Origin: Leptobrachium leishanense
Lineage: Eukaryota; Chordata; Amphibia; Anura; Megophryidae
Length of the DNA stretch: 64,000 bases
Direction: 5' to 3'
Assembly (NCBI GenBank): GCA_009667805.1
Contig: CM019071.1
Span: forward strand, 49,916,693-49,980,692
Below, piece after piece: positions 9,899 through 20,256 of the stretch (within the stretch, counting starts at the first letter, position 1; the number at the start of each line of letters is the position of its first letter). Below the pieces are notes generated by a model. The model saw only the letters and a list, made by a program, of their open reading frames with translations, did no database searches and was not told where the DNA came from. A program made the translations under genes and the position numbers.

Positions 9899-10143
9899 TG
9901 TTATGATCTCTGCTTGTTCAGATATGAGGCTGGGCTGTCAGGTTCACCATTGCTTTATTGCAGGACACTTACTGTTATATACAGGCTTGGATAACTGCAG
10001 GAACACAGGATCATGCATCTGCCTTCATTACTGCATCACACTGACTGACCCTGAAGATGGCTGCTGTGCCTCTGACCTGTGTCATCCTGGGCGGAGCCAC
10101 TAGTTAAAGTGATAGCACAGGTTTAGTATAGTCAGCTATAACA
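9899..10143 (-). repeat. Gypsy 3' LTR
   Basis: Begins TGTTATGATCTC and ends CAGCTATAACA. This is the downstream LTR in the element's own direction. A purine-rich tract lies directly inside it (10144-10160). Confidence 0.93.
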
Positions 10144-10160
10144 CCTTCCTCCCCACCCCA
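10144..10160 (-). promoter_or_regulatory. Polypurine tract of the gypsy element
   Basis: On the minus strand GGGGTGGGGAGGAAGG abuts the 3' LTR. Position and composition fit the primer for second-strand synthesis. Confidence 0.75.
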
Positions 10161-10269
10161 AAAACAAAACCAGAACAACATAACAAAAACCTAGTAACAA
10201 ATCAACAACCAGAACAATCGAACACAGTTCATCTGAGGAACTTGGAGAGTGTCACTGAAAAACTGATGA

Positions 10270-11991
10270 CTAGTCTTCTGAAGAAAATTGCGGGGCCAAA
10301 TCATCATCCACATCTTTCTGGGCCCTACGCGAGGACCGACGGAAGTCTCTTATCCGTTCTTGAAGAAGTAAGCGGTCAGGAGGGCGTCGGTGACGTTGGG
10401 GACGTCCACCAGCAGGCGGGGTGTTGGAGGCAGTAGGATTGGATGAAAGATCAACTGGTGGGGTCAAGGAGGGTACAGAGGGGTCAGGGGGAACCTCTGA
10501 ACCAGAGTCACAAATACCCACAGGAGACGAGTCCAAAGTTTCCGAGTCAACCCAGACACCATTCCAGATGTCCTCCGACGCATTAGATGTGGACACCGGA
10601 CCCCGTAGCGTTGGGGACGTTAAGGGTTCAGGCACCCGTAAACGAGACCGTAGCTGGTCTACATGTCGTCTGGTAATGGAACCATCTTCCAGGCGGACTC
10701 TGTACATCTTGGGTCCCAAAGATTCTGCAACGGTAGCAGGCAGCCACCGACTGTTGGCAGATCCATACGATCGAGTCCAGACCTCCTGGTGGGTTGCAAA
10801 AACAGGAGACTCTTTGGACTTCACCATCTTTTCTTGGGATTGTAATACATGTTCATGAACGGTCTGAGGGCGAAGCATGTCAAAAGCAGTCCATGGCTGT
10901 CTTCCCAACATAAGCTCAGCTGGTGTCGTACCAGTGGTGGCATGTGGTGTAGTTCTGTAAGTAAACAGGAAAGAGTCTAACTGCTGAGGCGATATGGACC
11001 TCTGGCTAGTCACAGCCACTGAGGCCTTGAAATAGTTCTTGAAAGTTTGTACAAACCGCTCTGCTTGCCCATTGGTGGCTGGGTGATAGGGGGCGGTTAA
11101 TTTGTGCTTGATATTATGCACCGTAACAAAACTCTGGAACTCCTGACTTGTGAATTGGGCACCATTATCTGTGACAATCTCCCTGGGATACCCAAACGAA
11201 GCAAAAAGATGCAATAATATGGCAACTGTTGCCTTTGTAGTCAGCTGGGTAACTGGAATGACCTCTGGCCATTTTGAGTGGGCATCAATTATAATCAAGA
11301 AGGTTTGTCCCCTTATGGGACCCGCAAAATCCAAGTGAAGGCGAAACCAGGGAACCGTGGGCCAAGTCCAGGGTTGAATGCATCCTCGAGGAGGGTCTCT
11401 GGCAGTTTGTGCACATCCTACACAAGCATTGACATATGCCGTGATATCTGCATCTATGTTCGGCCACCACACATAGCCCCTTGCTTTCTGTTTCATCCGC
11501 GTGGTTCCAGGGTGACCAGTATGTAGCAAGTCCAAGATGTGTCTCTGGAGGGTTTTTGGAATGACCACTCGGTCTCCCCATAAGACACAATTATCCTTCA
11601 CAAACAATTCCATTCGCTTCCTGTAGTAAGGTTCATGTTCCTGTGATACCGTCGCAGGCCAGCCGTCTCGTATAAAGGTAAGCACGTTTGTCAGAAGGGT
11701 ATCCTTCACAGTATGGGCTGCTATCTCTCTGGAAGTAAGGAGGTGTGAGGTGGTGTACCTACAACTCTTGACTGATGGTGTCGACTCTAGAGGCAGTTCT
11801 GTGAGACGGGACATTGCATCTGCATTTGCATTGTCATCATGACTTCGATACTGTATGCGGTAGCTGTATGCTCCCAAGAACAGGGCGTAGCGCTGGAGAC
11901 GGGCTGCAGTTGTCTGAGAGATTCCTTTGTCAGGGCTAAAAATTTGAAGAAGCGGTTTATGATCCGTTAATAATGGTAAACTCTCTACCAT
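10270..11991 (-). CDS. Gypsy pol, second part: end of RNase H and integrase
   Basis: 573 codons open from 11991. The start reads TDHKPLLQIF, the end of the RNase H domain. The integrase follows: a zinc-binding His/Cys region (LHTGHPG at about 156-162, CVGC at 190-193), then the catalytic aspartates in LHLDFAGP (residue 221) and VTDNGAQF (275), and the glutamate in NGQAERF (311), a DD35E spacing. A GPY/F-like module (LGPKMYRVRLEDGSITRRHV) and a basic tail follow; no chromodomain is seen. It continues the frame of 11957-13519 after a single-base frameshift near 11975, so the printed start is not a true start codon. Confidence 0.92.
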   Translation of the reverse strand: MVESLPLLTDHKPLLQIFSPDKGISQTTAARLQRYALFLGAYSYRIQYRSHDDNANADAMSRLTELPLESTPSVKSCRYTTSHLLTSREIAAHTVKDTLLTNVLTFIRDGWPATVSQEHEPYYRKRMELFVKDNCVLWGDRVVIPKTLQRHILDLLHTGHPGTTRMKQKARGYVWWPNIDADITAYVNACVGCAQTARDPPRGCIQPWTWPTVPWFRLHLDFAGPIRGQTFLIIIDAHSKWPEVIPVTQLTTKATVAILLHLFASFGYPREIVTDNGAQFTSQEFQSFVTVHNIKHKLTAPYHPATNGQAERFVQTFKNYFKASVAVTSQRSISPQQLDSFLFTYRTTPHATTGTTPAELMLGRQPWTAFDMLRPQTVHEHVLQSQEKMVKSKESPVFATHQEVWTRSYGSANSRWLPATVAESLGPKMYRVRLEDGSITRRHVDQLRSRLRVPEPLTSPTLRGPVSTSNASEDIWNGVWVDSETLDSSPVGICDSGSEVPPDPSVPSLTPPVDLSSNPTASNTPPAGGRPQRHRRPPDRLLLQERIRDFRRSSRRAQKDVDDDLAPQFSSED

Positions 11992-13519
11992 ACAGGTAAA
12001 GGTGAAACTTCCGAATTGCCCATATCAATGCAAGTGCCTCTTTATCAATTTGAGAGTAATTGCTCTCTGTCTTCGTCAAGGATCTGGAGGCGAAGGCCAC
12101 CGGTTTCTCAGAGCCATCCGGTAGGATGTGGGAAAGAACAGCGCCCAGACCATAAGGAGAGGCATCACAAGCCAGGGTGAGAGGCTTCTGGAGGTCGTAG
12201 TGCACAAGCATACGTGACGCTAACAGTTTCCGTTTAGAGGACTCAAAAGCATGTTGACATTTAGCTGACCAGTCCCACCTGGAGTGTTTCTCCAGGAGCT
12301 TATGCAGTGGAAACAATGTATGAGCAAGGTCTGGAAGAAATTTATTATAGTAGTTAAGCAGGCCAAGGTAGGATCGTAGTTGATGGACACTTGTTGGGGC
12401 TGGAGCTTTGACTAAAGCATCGACCTTGTCTTCAACAGTATGAATGCCCTCTGCATCTACTAAGTGGCCACAAAACTCCAATTTAGGCACCATGAATTTA
12501 CATTTTGTCAAATTTACCTTGAGACCTTGGTCCTGAAGTCTTTGTAAAACGAGCTCTACATTCTGCTTGTGTTCTTGGTCCGTGCGACCAGTGATGAGCA
12601 TGTCGTCTAATAGACACTGAGTGAAGGGAATGTCTGCTAAAATTTCATCCATCTTTCTTTGCCAGATGGCTGGTGCAGATGCAATGCCAAACACCATTCG
12701 ATTGTATTCGTACAAACCCCTGTGAGTGTTAATGGTGAGGTATTTTCGAGAAGAGGGGTGGACCTCAAACTGTAAGTAAGCTTGTCGTAGATCAATCTTG
12801 GTGAACTTTTGTCCCCCAGCAAGTGAAGCGAAAATGTCATCTACTCTGGGTAGAGGATACTGGTCAACCTCCAGTTGGCTATTCAGCACCATGCGAAAAT
12901 CCCCACAGATGCGCAATTCACCATTTGATTTCTTTACTGGAACAATAGGTGATGCCCAAGCACTGCGCTCTACCTTGGAAATGACACCCTGTTCTTCTAG
13001 CCGGATTAGTTCAGCGTCCACTCCCGCTCTAAGGGCAAACGGTACTGTCCGAGCCTTGAAGAATTTGGGATGAGCATCCGGTTTCAACTTGAGCCTCACA
13101 CAGTCATTTTTGATTTTCCCTAACTCGTCAACGAAAACCTCAGGGAAACGCTGTTTTAAGGATTCCACCCATCCATCATCATGTCCTGACGGAACTGTCA
13201 GGGTGTTGCAAGGATTCTTGATGATATCTGGCATTCCCAGATGAGTGATCCAATCTCTGCCAAAGAGAGGCGGTCCTCCGTTTCTCAGGATATATAGTGG
13301 TAGTCTCTTTGTCTGGCCCTTGTATGATACCTTTACCTTTGCAAAACCAAGTGGATGGAGTACTTGCATTGAGTAGGTCTGCAGCTTTATTGGAGTGGGG
13401 CGGACAGTTGCCTGGATCTGAAGATGTTTCCACTGTTTTTGTGTGATAACTGACACTGCAGCTCCTGTATCAACGTCCATCTTTAGTCTCTTCCCTTCAA
13501 TGGTTACTTGTACTGTCAT
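11957..13519 (-). CDS. Gypsy pol, first part: protease, reverse transcriptase, RNase H
   Basis: 520 codons. Protease active site DVDTGA at about residues 15-20; reverse transcriptase with KIDLRQAY (Asp 243) and the catalytic LLDDML at 303-308; RNase H with ACDASPYGLGAV (Asp 452) and DKEALALIW (Glu 494). The ATG at 13519-13517 overlaps the gag TGA in the four bases ATGA. The frame is lost near 11975 through one extra base, and the rest of pol is read in the next frame. No other break is seen in pol. Confidence 0.93.
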   Translation of the reverse strand: MTVQVTIEGKRLKMDVDTGAAVSVITQKQWKHLQIQATVRPTPIKLQTYSMQVLHPLGFAKVKVSYKGQTKRLPLYILRNGGPPLFGRDWITHLGMPDIIKNPCNTLTVPSGHDDGWVESLKQRFPEVFVDELGKIKNDCVRLKLKPDAHPKFFKARTVPFALRAGVDAELIRLEEQGVISKVERSAWASPIVPVKKSNGELRICGDFRMVLNSQLEVDQYPLPRVDDIFASLAGGQKFTKIDLRQAYLQFEVHPSSRKYLTINTHRGLYEYNRMVFGIASAPAIWQRKMDEILADIPFTQCLLDDMLITGRTDQEHKQNVELVLQRLQDQGLKVNLTKCKFMVPKLEFCGHLVDAEGIHTVEDKVDALVKAPAPTSVHQLRSYLGLLNYYNKFLPDLAHTLFPLHKLLEKHSRWDWSAKCQHAFESSKRKLLASRMLVHYDLQKPLTLACDASPYGLGAVLSHILPDGSEKPVAFASRSLTKTESNYSQIDKEALALIWAIRKFHLYLYGREFTIINGS

Positions 13520-13899
13520 TGCAGGGTGTGACGAGTGTATACGATGTATAGATAACTATGTAATGCCTCATCGTTGTCTGAGTCAGATGAAGATGATGTC
13601 AATTTCTGTACCTTGTAAGTCTTCTTCTTAGGGTACTGCGGCTTTTGTCCTCGTACATTCCTATTACGGCAAACCCGTTGGAGATGGCCCATTTTTCCAC
13701 ATTGATGACAAGGTTGATCCTTAAACCGACAGATTTTGGAGTCGTGGTCTGTATTACCACACCGGTAACAAGCTGGCGTGGGTTTGGGTCTGTATCTCCA
13801 GTTGGCTGTAGCAACTGCGGTTCTGAAAACGTCCTCTTTCACCCCTTCTTTGTGAATCTGAGGGTGCAATTCCTCCGTATCCCTGACAGCCATCTCCAT
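13516..13899 (-). CDS. Gypsy gag, nucleocapsid part
   Basis: C-terminal gag frame with two CCHC zinc knuckles, CYRCGNTDHDSKIC and CHQCGKMGHLQRVC, followed by a lysine-rich and then a serine/aspartate-rich tail (SSSSDSDNDE). These bind RNA in the particle. The stop codon overlaps the pol ATG. It continues the capsid frame of 13977-14261 after a frameshift near 13985. Confidence 0.88.
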   Translation of the reverse strand: MEMAVRDTEELHPQIHKEGVKEDVFRTAVATANWRYRPKPTPACYRCGNTDHDSKICRFKDQPCHQCGKMGHLQRVCRNRNVRGQKPQYPKKKTYKVQKLTSSSSDSDNDEALHSYLYIVYTRHTLQ

Positions 13900-13976
13900 G
13901 ACTGATGCTATCTCAACTGCGCTTGTAAGGGTGAGTCCCTTTTCTGTCAGAAGTTTCCTTTGAATCGTTTCACTAT

Positions 13977-14440
13977 TCAGTCCAGGACAAACTTGTCTCT
14001 CAAAGCTGTCGGTAGGTACTCCCCAAATGAACAGGTGGAGGCCAATTTGCGAAGGGCCACCACATAGGCTTTAATATCTTCGCCCGGCTGCTGCTGCCGT
14101 TGATAAAAACGAAATCTTTCTGCAATTTCCAGCGGTTTTGGCTGAAAGTGATCCTCTAATAGTTTCAGGAGTTCCTGTAGAGCCTTGCTTGCTGGTTTCT
14201 CAGGGAACAGAAGGTCTCTTAGAGTGTCATATGTGTTAGCCCCCACGGCTGTGAGAAACACTGCAACCTGTCTCTCAGGGGGTATGGTGTTAGCACTGAA
14301 GTACTGCTCTAATCTCTCAGCCCAGGAGCTCCAGGAAGTTTTCTCTCCATCAAACTCGTTAATGTGCCTATCAGTGCCATGATCTTGCTGCTGGATGGCA
14401 GTGTGTGCTTTATCTGGCTTTCAATCCCTGTTTTTTTTTT
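13977..14440 (-). pseudogene. Gypsy gag, N-terminal/capsid part
   Basis: Frame containing FDGEKTSWSSWAERLEQYF (upstream of the first ATG), then LFPEKPASKALQELLKLLED and ERFRFYQRQQQPGEDIKAYV, which is the capsid-type segment of retrotransposon gag. It ends early at about 13977 through a small indel. No in-frame ATG is visible upstream of the FDGEK motif, so the true start is unresolved. Confidence 0.75.
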
Positions 14441-14476
14441 TTTTCTTTACTTCAGGCTGAGCAGACCTTTACAAAT

Positions 14477-14493
14477 CTCATTCTCGTCGCCAC
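14477..14493 (-). promoter_or_regulatory. Candidate primer binding site of the gypsy element
   Basis: Directly inside the 5' LTR the minus strand reads TGGCGACGAGAATGAG after one base. The TGGCG start fits a tRNA 3' end; which tRNA is not resolved. Confidence 0.55.
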
Positions 14494-14739
14494 TGTTATG
14501 ATCTCTGCTTGTTCAGATATGAGGCTGGGCTGTCAGGTTCACCATTGCTTTATTGCAGGACACTTACTGTTATATACAGGCTTGGATAACTACAGGAACA
14601 CAGGATCATGCATCTGCCTTCATTACTGCATCACACTGACTGACCCTGAAGATGGCTGCTGTGCCCTCTGACCTGTGTCATCCTGGGCGGAGCCACTAGT
14701 TAAAGTGATAGCACAGGTTTAGTATAGTCAGCTATAACA
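14494..14739 (-). repeat. Gypsy 5' LTR
   Basis: 246 bp, same termini as the other LTR, with ACTACAGG where the other has ACTGCAGG and one extra C. Followed by the AGTTC duplication at 14740-14744. Confidence 0.93.
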
Positions 14740-14744
14740 AGTTC

Positions 14745-15524
14745 CCTCACTTTTTTTCCCAGGACTTGACCCCTGGCCAAATCTGTTAGTGATATCCAAA
14801 TTTCAAGGACTGCTGGTGTCATGCAGTGTGGGTGGACACCTGGGTTTGATGGGGTCCAGTGCTACAGGCGTAATCCAACAGATTACCAGTTGACAGTTAT
14901 ATCCTGGCATCTAGATGGGGGAACGAGGTGTCAGGTGCGGTATCAGATCAGGACTCAAAATCAACTGATCATGAATACTCATTGACTTGGTTCAAGGGCA
15001 ACAAAAGCTTAGTTTTAAATGTTACCACAGAAATTATGGCTGGGATGTCCTGATCTGATTGTGCCATTTTTTTTTGTGGCTTGGGAACCTGATCCAAAAG
15101 TCCGTGGCATGCCATACTGCAAGACCAGAGCTTTGGCATTCACCGCAACATCCTCCTTGCCAGAGGCGTAACTAGAACCCTCAGGGCACAGGTGCAAGAC
15201 TCCATGAAAGTTCCCTCTCCCCAATAAATAAACCTATACAAAAAATATGTTTGTTGTGAGCGAGTCTGTGAACTACTCCCCTCTGGCTTATATCAGGTTC
15301 TGTGATGCAGATGTAGTTTCTGTCTCCTTCCCAGTATCTTCTCTCAAGAAGTTGCTGGCTGAGCCTCGTTAAGTATTAAGGATTTCACTCCTTACTCTTT
15401 CATTACATCCCTTCCTCTCTGCGACAGAATTTACCCCCCACAAATAAACACAGACACAGTAATTGGCGTTTTGAAAAGGTCACGGTTTATTAAAGCCAGA
15501 TTCATTGCCTTTATGGCAGTCTTA
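14745..15524. other. No gene seen
   Basis: Unique-looking sequence with no recognisable coding region. GAGGCGTAACTAGAA near 15173 resembles a widespread repeat end but is too short to classify. Confidence 0.4.
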
Positions 15525-15951
15525 GGCTAAGGTCAGACGAAAGCAGTATTAACGTGCGTTTAGCCGCACGAAATCACGGCCGTGCTAGCAGCAAATGACG
15601 TCCAATGCCGGGGAACATACGAAGAACGGCCGCACGAAAGTTCGTCCGCGTAACGCAAGTGGCAAACGAACGCATTTTTTCTAGAACGTCAAACCGCTAC
15701 TACTGACGTACAGAGTGCGCTGCGTCCGCATAGCGGCGTGTTTGCGTGATTGGGAGACGTCAGACGCTGCTAATGTCCGGCCAACATAACGTCCAGACGC
15801 AAAAAGGGTTTTATTGATGATCCGTACAAAATCACGGACGGAAATGCACATCATATGACCGCTATCGCGTATTCCGTGAAAAAATACGTCCATTCGTTCG
15901 AACGCAATTTTTCATGGACAACGCGAAAAATGCGTTCGTCTGACCCTAGCC
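15525..15951. mobile_element. GGC-type Harbinger-like MITE, copy M2
   Basis: Ends GGCTAAGGTCAGACGAA and its complement, flanked by TTA on both sides (15522-15524, 15952-15954). Very close to M5 at 26911-27337 over most of its length. Non-coding. Confidence 0.8.
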
Positions 15952-15954
15952 TTA

Positions 15955-17199
15955 AGAGTGATCTTTTATTATTTTATAACCATCATATAAGTCCAAATCG
16001 TAACAGATTTCCAGGCAATTATAAACCACAATGCACCAGCATTGACCCAAGAAATAGCAGGCCTCCCGTGACAGAGTAGCGTGACAAAGCGCTACCCAAG
16101 GGTTGTAATTGGCAGATAGCAGGATCTGAGGACCAAGAAGGGCTATAAGTTTGGCTGACAGACCACCACAACCCCCTTACCCCCCAGACCTCCCCCCACT
16201 ATCGCCACCCCCACGTGCCAGGCCGCATATTTCGCTGCAACACATAACTTGACCATTCGCTAACCATGACCTCTTTAACTAAATGCACTCCCCTGGCTTT
16301 GGCCGACAGACCACCAGCTGGCTTTGTGCGCCATGGCATACGCCCGTAAGGGTAACACGTGCGGTCTTAAGATGGCTGGCAAAATCACCACATCATTCGC
16401 CCCTATTCGTGCTGCTGGATCACTCAATCTCCATGACCTCTTTTGAGTTGATTATTGTCCCTTGAAACCTTAGGGAGGGAACAAAACACCACACGTTAGA
16501 TTTCTGGCAGACAGCAGCCTGTCCACAGCTTTTTGTCCCCAGTACGCCCCTTCCCTTTAACCCCCAAACCTCTGGCTTGCCTCCAATCAGTTCTAACTGT
16601 ACTCCTTCAAAACTCCCTTTACCAAGACTCCTTTCCCTCCAGTGGTTTCCATTTACAGACCAGGGGAAATCCTTAAATTGCTTTTTCCCTATGCAGTCAT
16701 TCCGCTTGCCTAACGTGATGTCTGATATTTAGGGCTACTGAAGCGGTGTTTTGTAAGCACCTCGTACCAGTTGTTGTCATGTTTAAATGTTATGTGTTAA
16801 TTCCCTGTTTAACTGTTATAATGGTTATCGATACTGAGCATGTGTGTTGGGGCGGAGTCTCTCGTGTGGTGATTCTAGAATGTAAAATGGCATCAGTCTC
16901 TGAAGAATCTAAGGAAAAATGATACATTTCTTAAGCTGTTTGTTGCAAGTTTTTTTATTCGTGTTAACACAGTTGCATAACCCGGGACAAAACAAAATTT
17001 TGGGCCCCTCCAAAAGTGGAACACCCTGTCCCTCTGGTTCAACACTTGTAAAGAGCTTTATGTTTCAAATGAATAAAACACTTAATGCAATAGAATAACT
17101 GGTGGCAAATTTATGATTGTCGTGGGAACGTCTATGGTACAACAGTTTAGCCCCTTCTCCCGCTCCTGACAAAAACTTTTCTTAGAAAAAATAAAAGAC
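15955..17199. other. No gene seen
   Basis: Mixed sequence with C-rich stretches (16170-16210) and no convincing frame. Two partly repeated pieces, TGGCTGACAGACCACCA near 16152 and TGGCCGACAGACCACCA near 16300, suggest a small internal duplication. No assignment is made. Confidence 0.35.
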
Positions 17200-17202
17200 T
17201 AT

Positions 17203-19229
17203 GGGGTTTATTCAGAGAACACTGAAATGTCGGCGACATTTCGGTGCTCTCTCAGAATCAAAGTTCCCAAAACCCTGCGGTGAATTCAGCTTTCACCGCA
17301 GGGTCCCCGGAGTGTAGGAAAACCAGCCGCAATCCCCCCACACAACCGCTGAAAACCCACTGGAACCGCTGCAAAAATCACGTCAGAAAAAGCCACTGAG
17401 CCGCCGATCACAGCGCAGAGCAGGAGCTGGAAAAATCCAACAAGCCGACGAACGGGGTAAAGAAACAAAACAAAACAGTATGCTTGAAAGTGTCAAAATT
17501 GAAACGCTACTGAATGAAAATGTCTGGTTCCTATGAATGAAAATAAAAAGGTCTGTTACAGAAAAAAGAAAAAAACACTTTTTAACCCTTTCGCTGCTGA
17601 GGCTTTTCACACCTCTGTGCTGAGGTCATTTTTACCAGTTTTGCTCATCATGTTTAAACGTGTTTTTAAGGCTTATTTTCGTATATGACCCAGACATATT
17701 ATATATCGTTCTTTCCGTCAGACTCGGTAGATTCATAATATGTCATTATTATATGTATACGTCATGACCTGTCTGTATATTATAACAAAAAATGCAATAA
17801 AATATGTATTTTCAATAATTTACAATGTGTAAAGTGTTTTTTTTCCCACATTTTAACATGCGAGCAATTGCGGTTATATTTTGTATGGGGTGCGCTTGTT
17901 AAAAAAATTAGAGATGGGGTCTCGTTACATTTTTTTTTGGGGAAAGTTACACGATTTTTAACAAACGCACCGCATACAAAAATTGTTAGTGCAGCATCAT
18001 TGTTCACATTATAATTGAAATGGGAACAATATTGCTACACTAACGAACCAAAAAAAAGAAAAAAAAATGTTTATTTTTTTTTTTATAATTGTTTTTTAAT
18101 TTGTTTTTAATTTTATTTTTCTTTTTTTTTTTTTACAAAAACTTTCACAGTCGTGTTTGGTATCGTTGGAACGGCCATGCTCTGGCCGATCCAACAGTAC
18201 CAAACTTTAACCCCTAGCTGCCACGGATCGGGAGATAGGGGATTCATTGGAATCCCCTATCTCCACCGTTGGTGGCAGCTAGGGGTTAACTCCAGGACTG
18301 GCGTCATCGTGCTATGCACGATGACGCCAGTCCTCAGGGGGAGTCCCCGGAGGCTTGGCCGACATCCAAGATGTCGGCCAGCTCCGGGAAAGGATCACGA
18401 ACCGGTGCTTTTCAGCGCCGATTCGTGATCCGGCACCCCAGGGGTTAATGCCAGGTACCATTTGGAAGGGCAGGCTGTGCCCTTCCAAATGGTGCCTGGG
18501 TTAACCCCCGCAACGCCGCCGATCGGGAGGGAGAGAGGTCCGAAGGACCTCCCCCCTCCCTTTCAGGCGCCTCCTCCGCACATGCGGGGGGGGCGCCTCG
18601 CTTCGCCGCGATGACACCTAATGTCCCCGCCGGGCTCCCGAGTGCTGGGCTGACATCCAAGATGTCAGCCCGCACCGGGGGGGCCCAGCAATCTGCCGGA
18701 ATCCGGCGGATTGCTGCCTCCTGTGCTCGGACGCGCTGAGCGCGTCCGTAGCACAGGAGAACCACTTGGCTGGACGCGCTGAGCGTGTCCATAGCAGCCA
18801 AGTGGTTAAAAAAATGAAAACAATTCAGAGAAATTACTAAAAGATCCTAAAAATTCTATAATTAAAGAAACTTTTTAATGCAGATGAAAATAATAAGCGG
18901 TTTATTAGATATTGGATCAAAACTGGAATATTTTTAACATTGAAGCCTATGGGATTCGCCTGAATAAACCTGTCGAATTAAACCAACGAACAGCAGGGCA
19001 ATTCGTCAACTTTTCACTGCTGGTTTTTGTTCTCTAAATAGACGAACCATTGCTTCTCTATGGGGATTTCACTGCCCTTGAACAGGAACTGAACTTGCTG
19101 GCAGTTCGCCAAAATTTGGCGAACTGCCTGCTCTCTGAATAGCCGACTGGACCCAAAATGTCACCGTACGCCGAAATTCACTGTTCTGTGACATTTCAGG
19201 GCCAGACTGGCTCTCTCTGAATAACCCCT
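17203..19229. mobile_element. Harbinger-like element H1, split by a TTAA element
   Basis: Left end GGGGTTTATTCAGAGA and right end CTCTCTGAATAACCCC, flanked by TAT on both sides (17200-17202, 19230-19232). Subterminal ACATTTCGGTG repeats match elements at 25406, 27770, 47265, 52753, 54871 and 62286. The TTAA element at 17586-18805 lies inside. No transposase is present. Confidence 0.75.
17586..18805. mobile_element. TTAA-flanked hairpin-chain element E1
   Basis: Flanked by TTAA on both sides (17582-17585, 18806-18809). The left 550 bp are AT-rich; the right 650 bp are a run of about ten consecutive hairpins, for example 18155-18205, 18211-18287, 18292-18333, 18349-18388, 18392-18432, 18455-18500, 18685-18712, 18717-18752 and 18758-18805. 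GGCGTCATCGTGC/GCACGATGACGCC is a perfect arm pair. TTAA targets suggest piggyBac or Kolobok mobilisation; no transposase is present. Same family, reversed, as E3. Confidence 0.75.
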
Positions 19230-19299
19230 TATAACATTTTTATTTAATAGCGGATTGCACCTCATAAAATGGTAAGCGAATTCCATCAATCCAAGTTAT

Positions 19300-19575
19300 T
19301 TGGAGTTTCGCTTACCTTCGATATAGGTTTTTGATTTACTAATGGATCGACCTCGGCAACCTTTTTATGATGACTTTGTAGTTGCTGTTTCCTTCTAACA
19401 AACCATAATTTATGAGTCGTGAGAAAGTGTTTGACTTTTACAAGCAGTAAAATGATATACATTTACTTTCTCTTCCCAGAAATAATGGGCACGAACGATA
19501 AGAGAATGTCAGAACTTTGGAGCAAACTGTTACCAGTTATGGCATGAGATGAATTAAGTATCTTTAACTGATTTC
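19300..19575. repeat. Unclassified repeat shared with 27455-27745
   Basis: About 75-80% alike to 27455-27745 by eye: shared words are AGGTTTTTGATTTA, CAACTTTTTATGATGA-like, AACAAACCAT and ATTTATGAGTCG. On the minus strand both copies have AAG followed by GTAAGCG or GTAAACG, which is donor-like. Copy 1 has an open minus frame (HKLWFVRRKQQLQS); copy 2 has stops. No family is recognised. Confidence 0.5.
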
Positions 19576-19810
19576 CTGAAGACTCTTTGCTATGCATGCT
19601 ATATTCTAGGTGTTTGTATGGAAGGATTAGCAGTAAATCATCTTTTTACTTTTAACAGGTGCCATTCCTTGCTGTGTACAATGAATCCAGACCTACATAC
19701 ATCTACTGATAGTACGGAACACATTTGCATCCGTAGTAGGTCATTGTTTTGTGCTAAAGCTGGTAAAAGTGGGATGTTTTAGCCACTGTCTGCAGGAGAA
19801 TGTTTTAGAC

Positions 19811-19944
19811 CAGGGCAATCAAACTCATGGCCCCCAAATGTTGGTGCCTACAATTTCCAAAATTCTTTCAATGGAATAGATGGCCAATGAACCATGGGCG
19901 TTGTAGTTCAGAAACATCTGGGGAGCTGGAGTCTGATAGCCCTG
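19811..19944. mobile_element. Short hAT (Charlie-like) MITE
   Basis: Ends CAGGGCAATCAAACTC and GAGTCTGATAGCCCTG. Flanked by TTTTAGAC and TTCTAGAC, a 7-of-8 match, giving the 8-bp duplication of hAT elements. The CAGGG...CCCTG ends fit the Charlie group. Confidence 0.75.
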
Positions 19945-20190
19945 TTCTAGACTTTTAGTGAAAGTATATTGACCATATACAAATATACTGTATGGTTCTC
20001 TACAAAAATGTCTACTCAGTGGAATTCTGTCTAGTGAAGCATGGAGTGCAGCGCTCCATAAGGTTTTTTTTTGGGGGGGGGGAATTAAATAAATATTAGA
20101 AAATATCAGAAAAAAAAAATTATTTGTGTGTGAACTCTAGACTAGTATCTTTTCTTTTTTGGGGGGGGGTTTATTATATATATATATAAA

Positions 20191-20256
20191 GTCAGGTCCA
20201 TAAATATTGGGACAACGACACAATTCTAACATCTTTGGCTCTATACACCACCACAA
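20191..20256. mobile_element. Tc1 terminal repeat fragment
   Basis: GTCAGGTCCATAAATATTGG and the following 45 bp match the terminal repeats of the Tc1 elements at 57334-58953 and 60868-62053. Only one end is present; the rest of the element is absent and an L2 fragment follows directly. Confidence 0.8.

Larger units (their letters stand above)
9899..14739 (-). mobile_element. Ty3/gypsy LTR retrotransposon, nearly complete
   Basis: Antisense element with 245/246-bp LTRs that differ by one substitution and one single-base gap. AGTTC is duplicated on both sides (9894-9898, 14740-14744), a 5-bp target-site duplication as expected for this group. Order on the minus strand is LTR, gag, protease, reverse transcriptase, RNase H, integrase, LTR. 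There is no env. gag and pol each carry at least one frameshift, so this copy cannot move by itself, although it is young by its LTRs. Confidence 0.95.

Noticed and set aside
9876..10103. 75-codon frame repeated at 14405-14671
   Set aside because: Both lie in the gypsy LTRs and are the same non-coding sequence.
18445..18801. 118-codon minus frame
   Set aside because: Covers the hairpin chain of E1; composition reflects inverted repeats, no domain.
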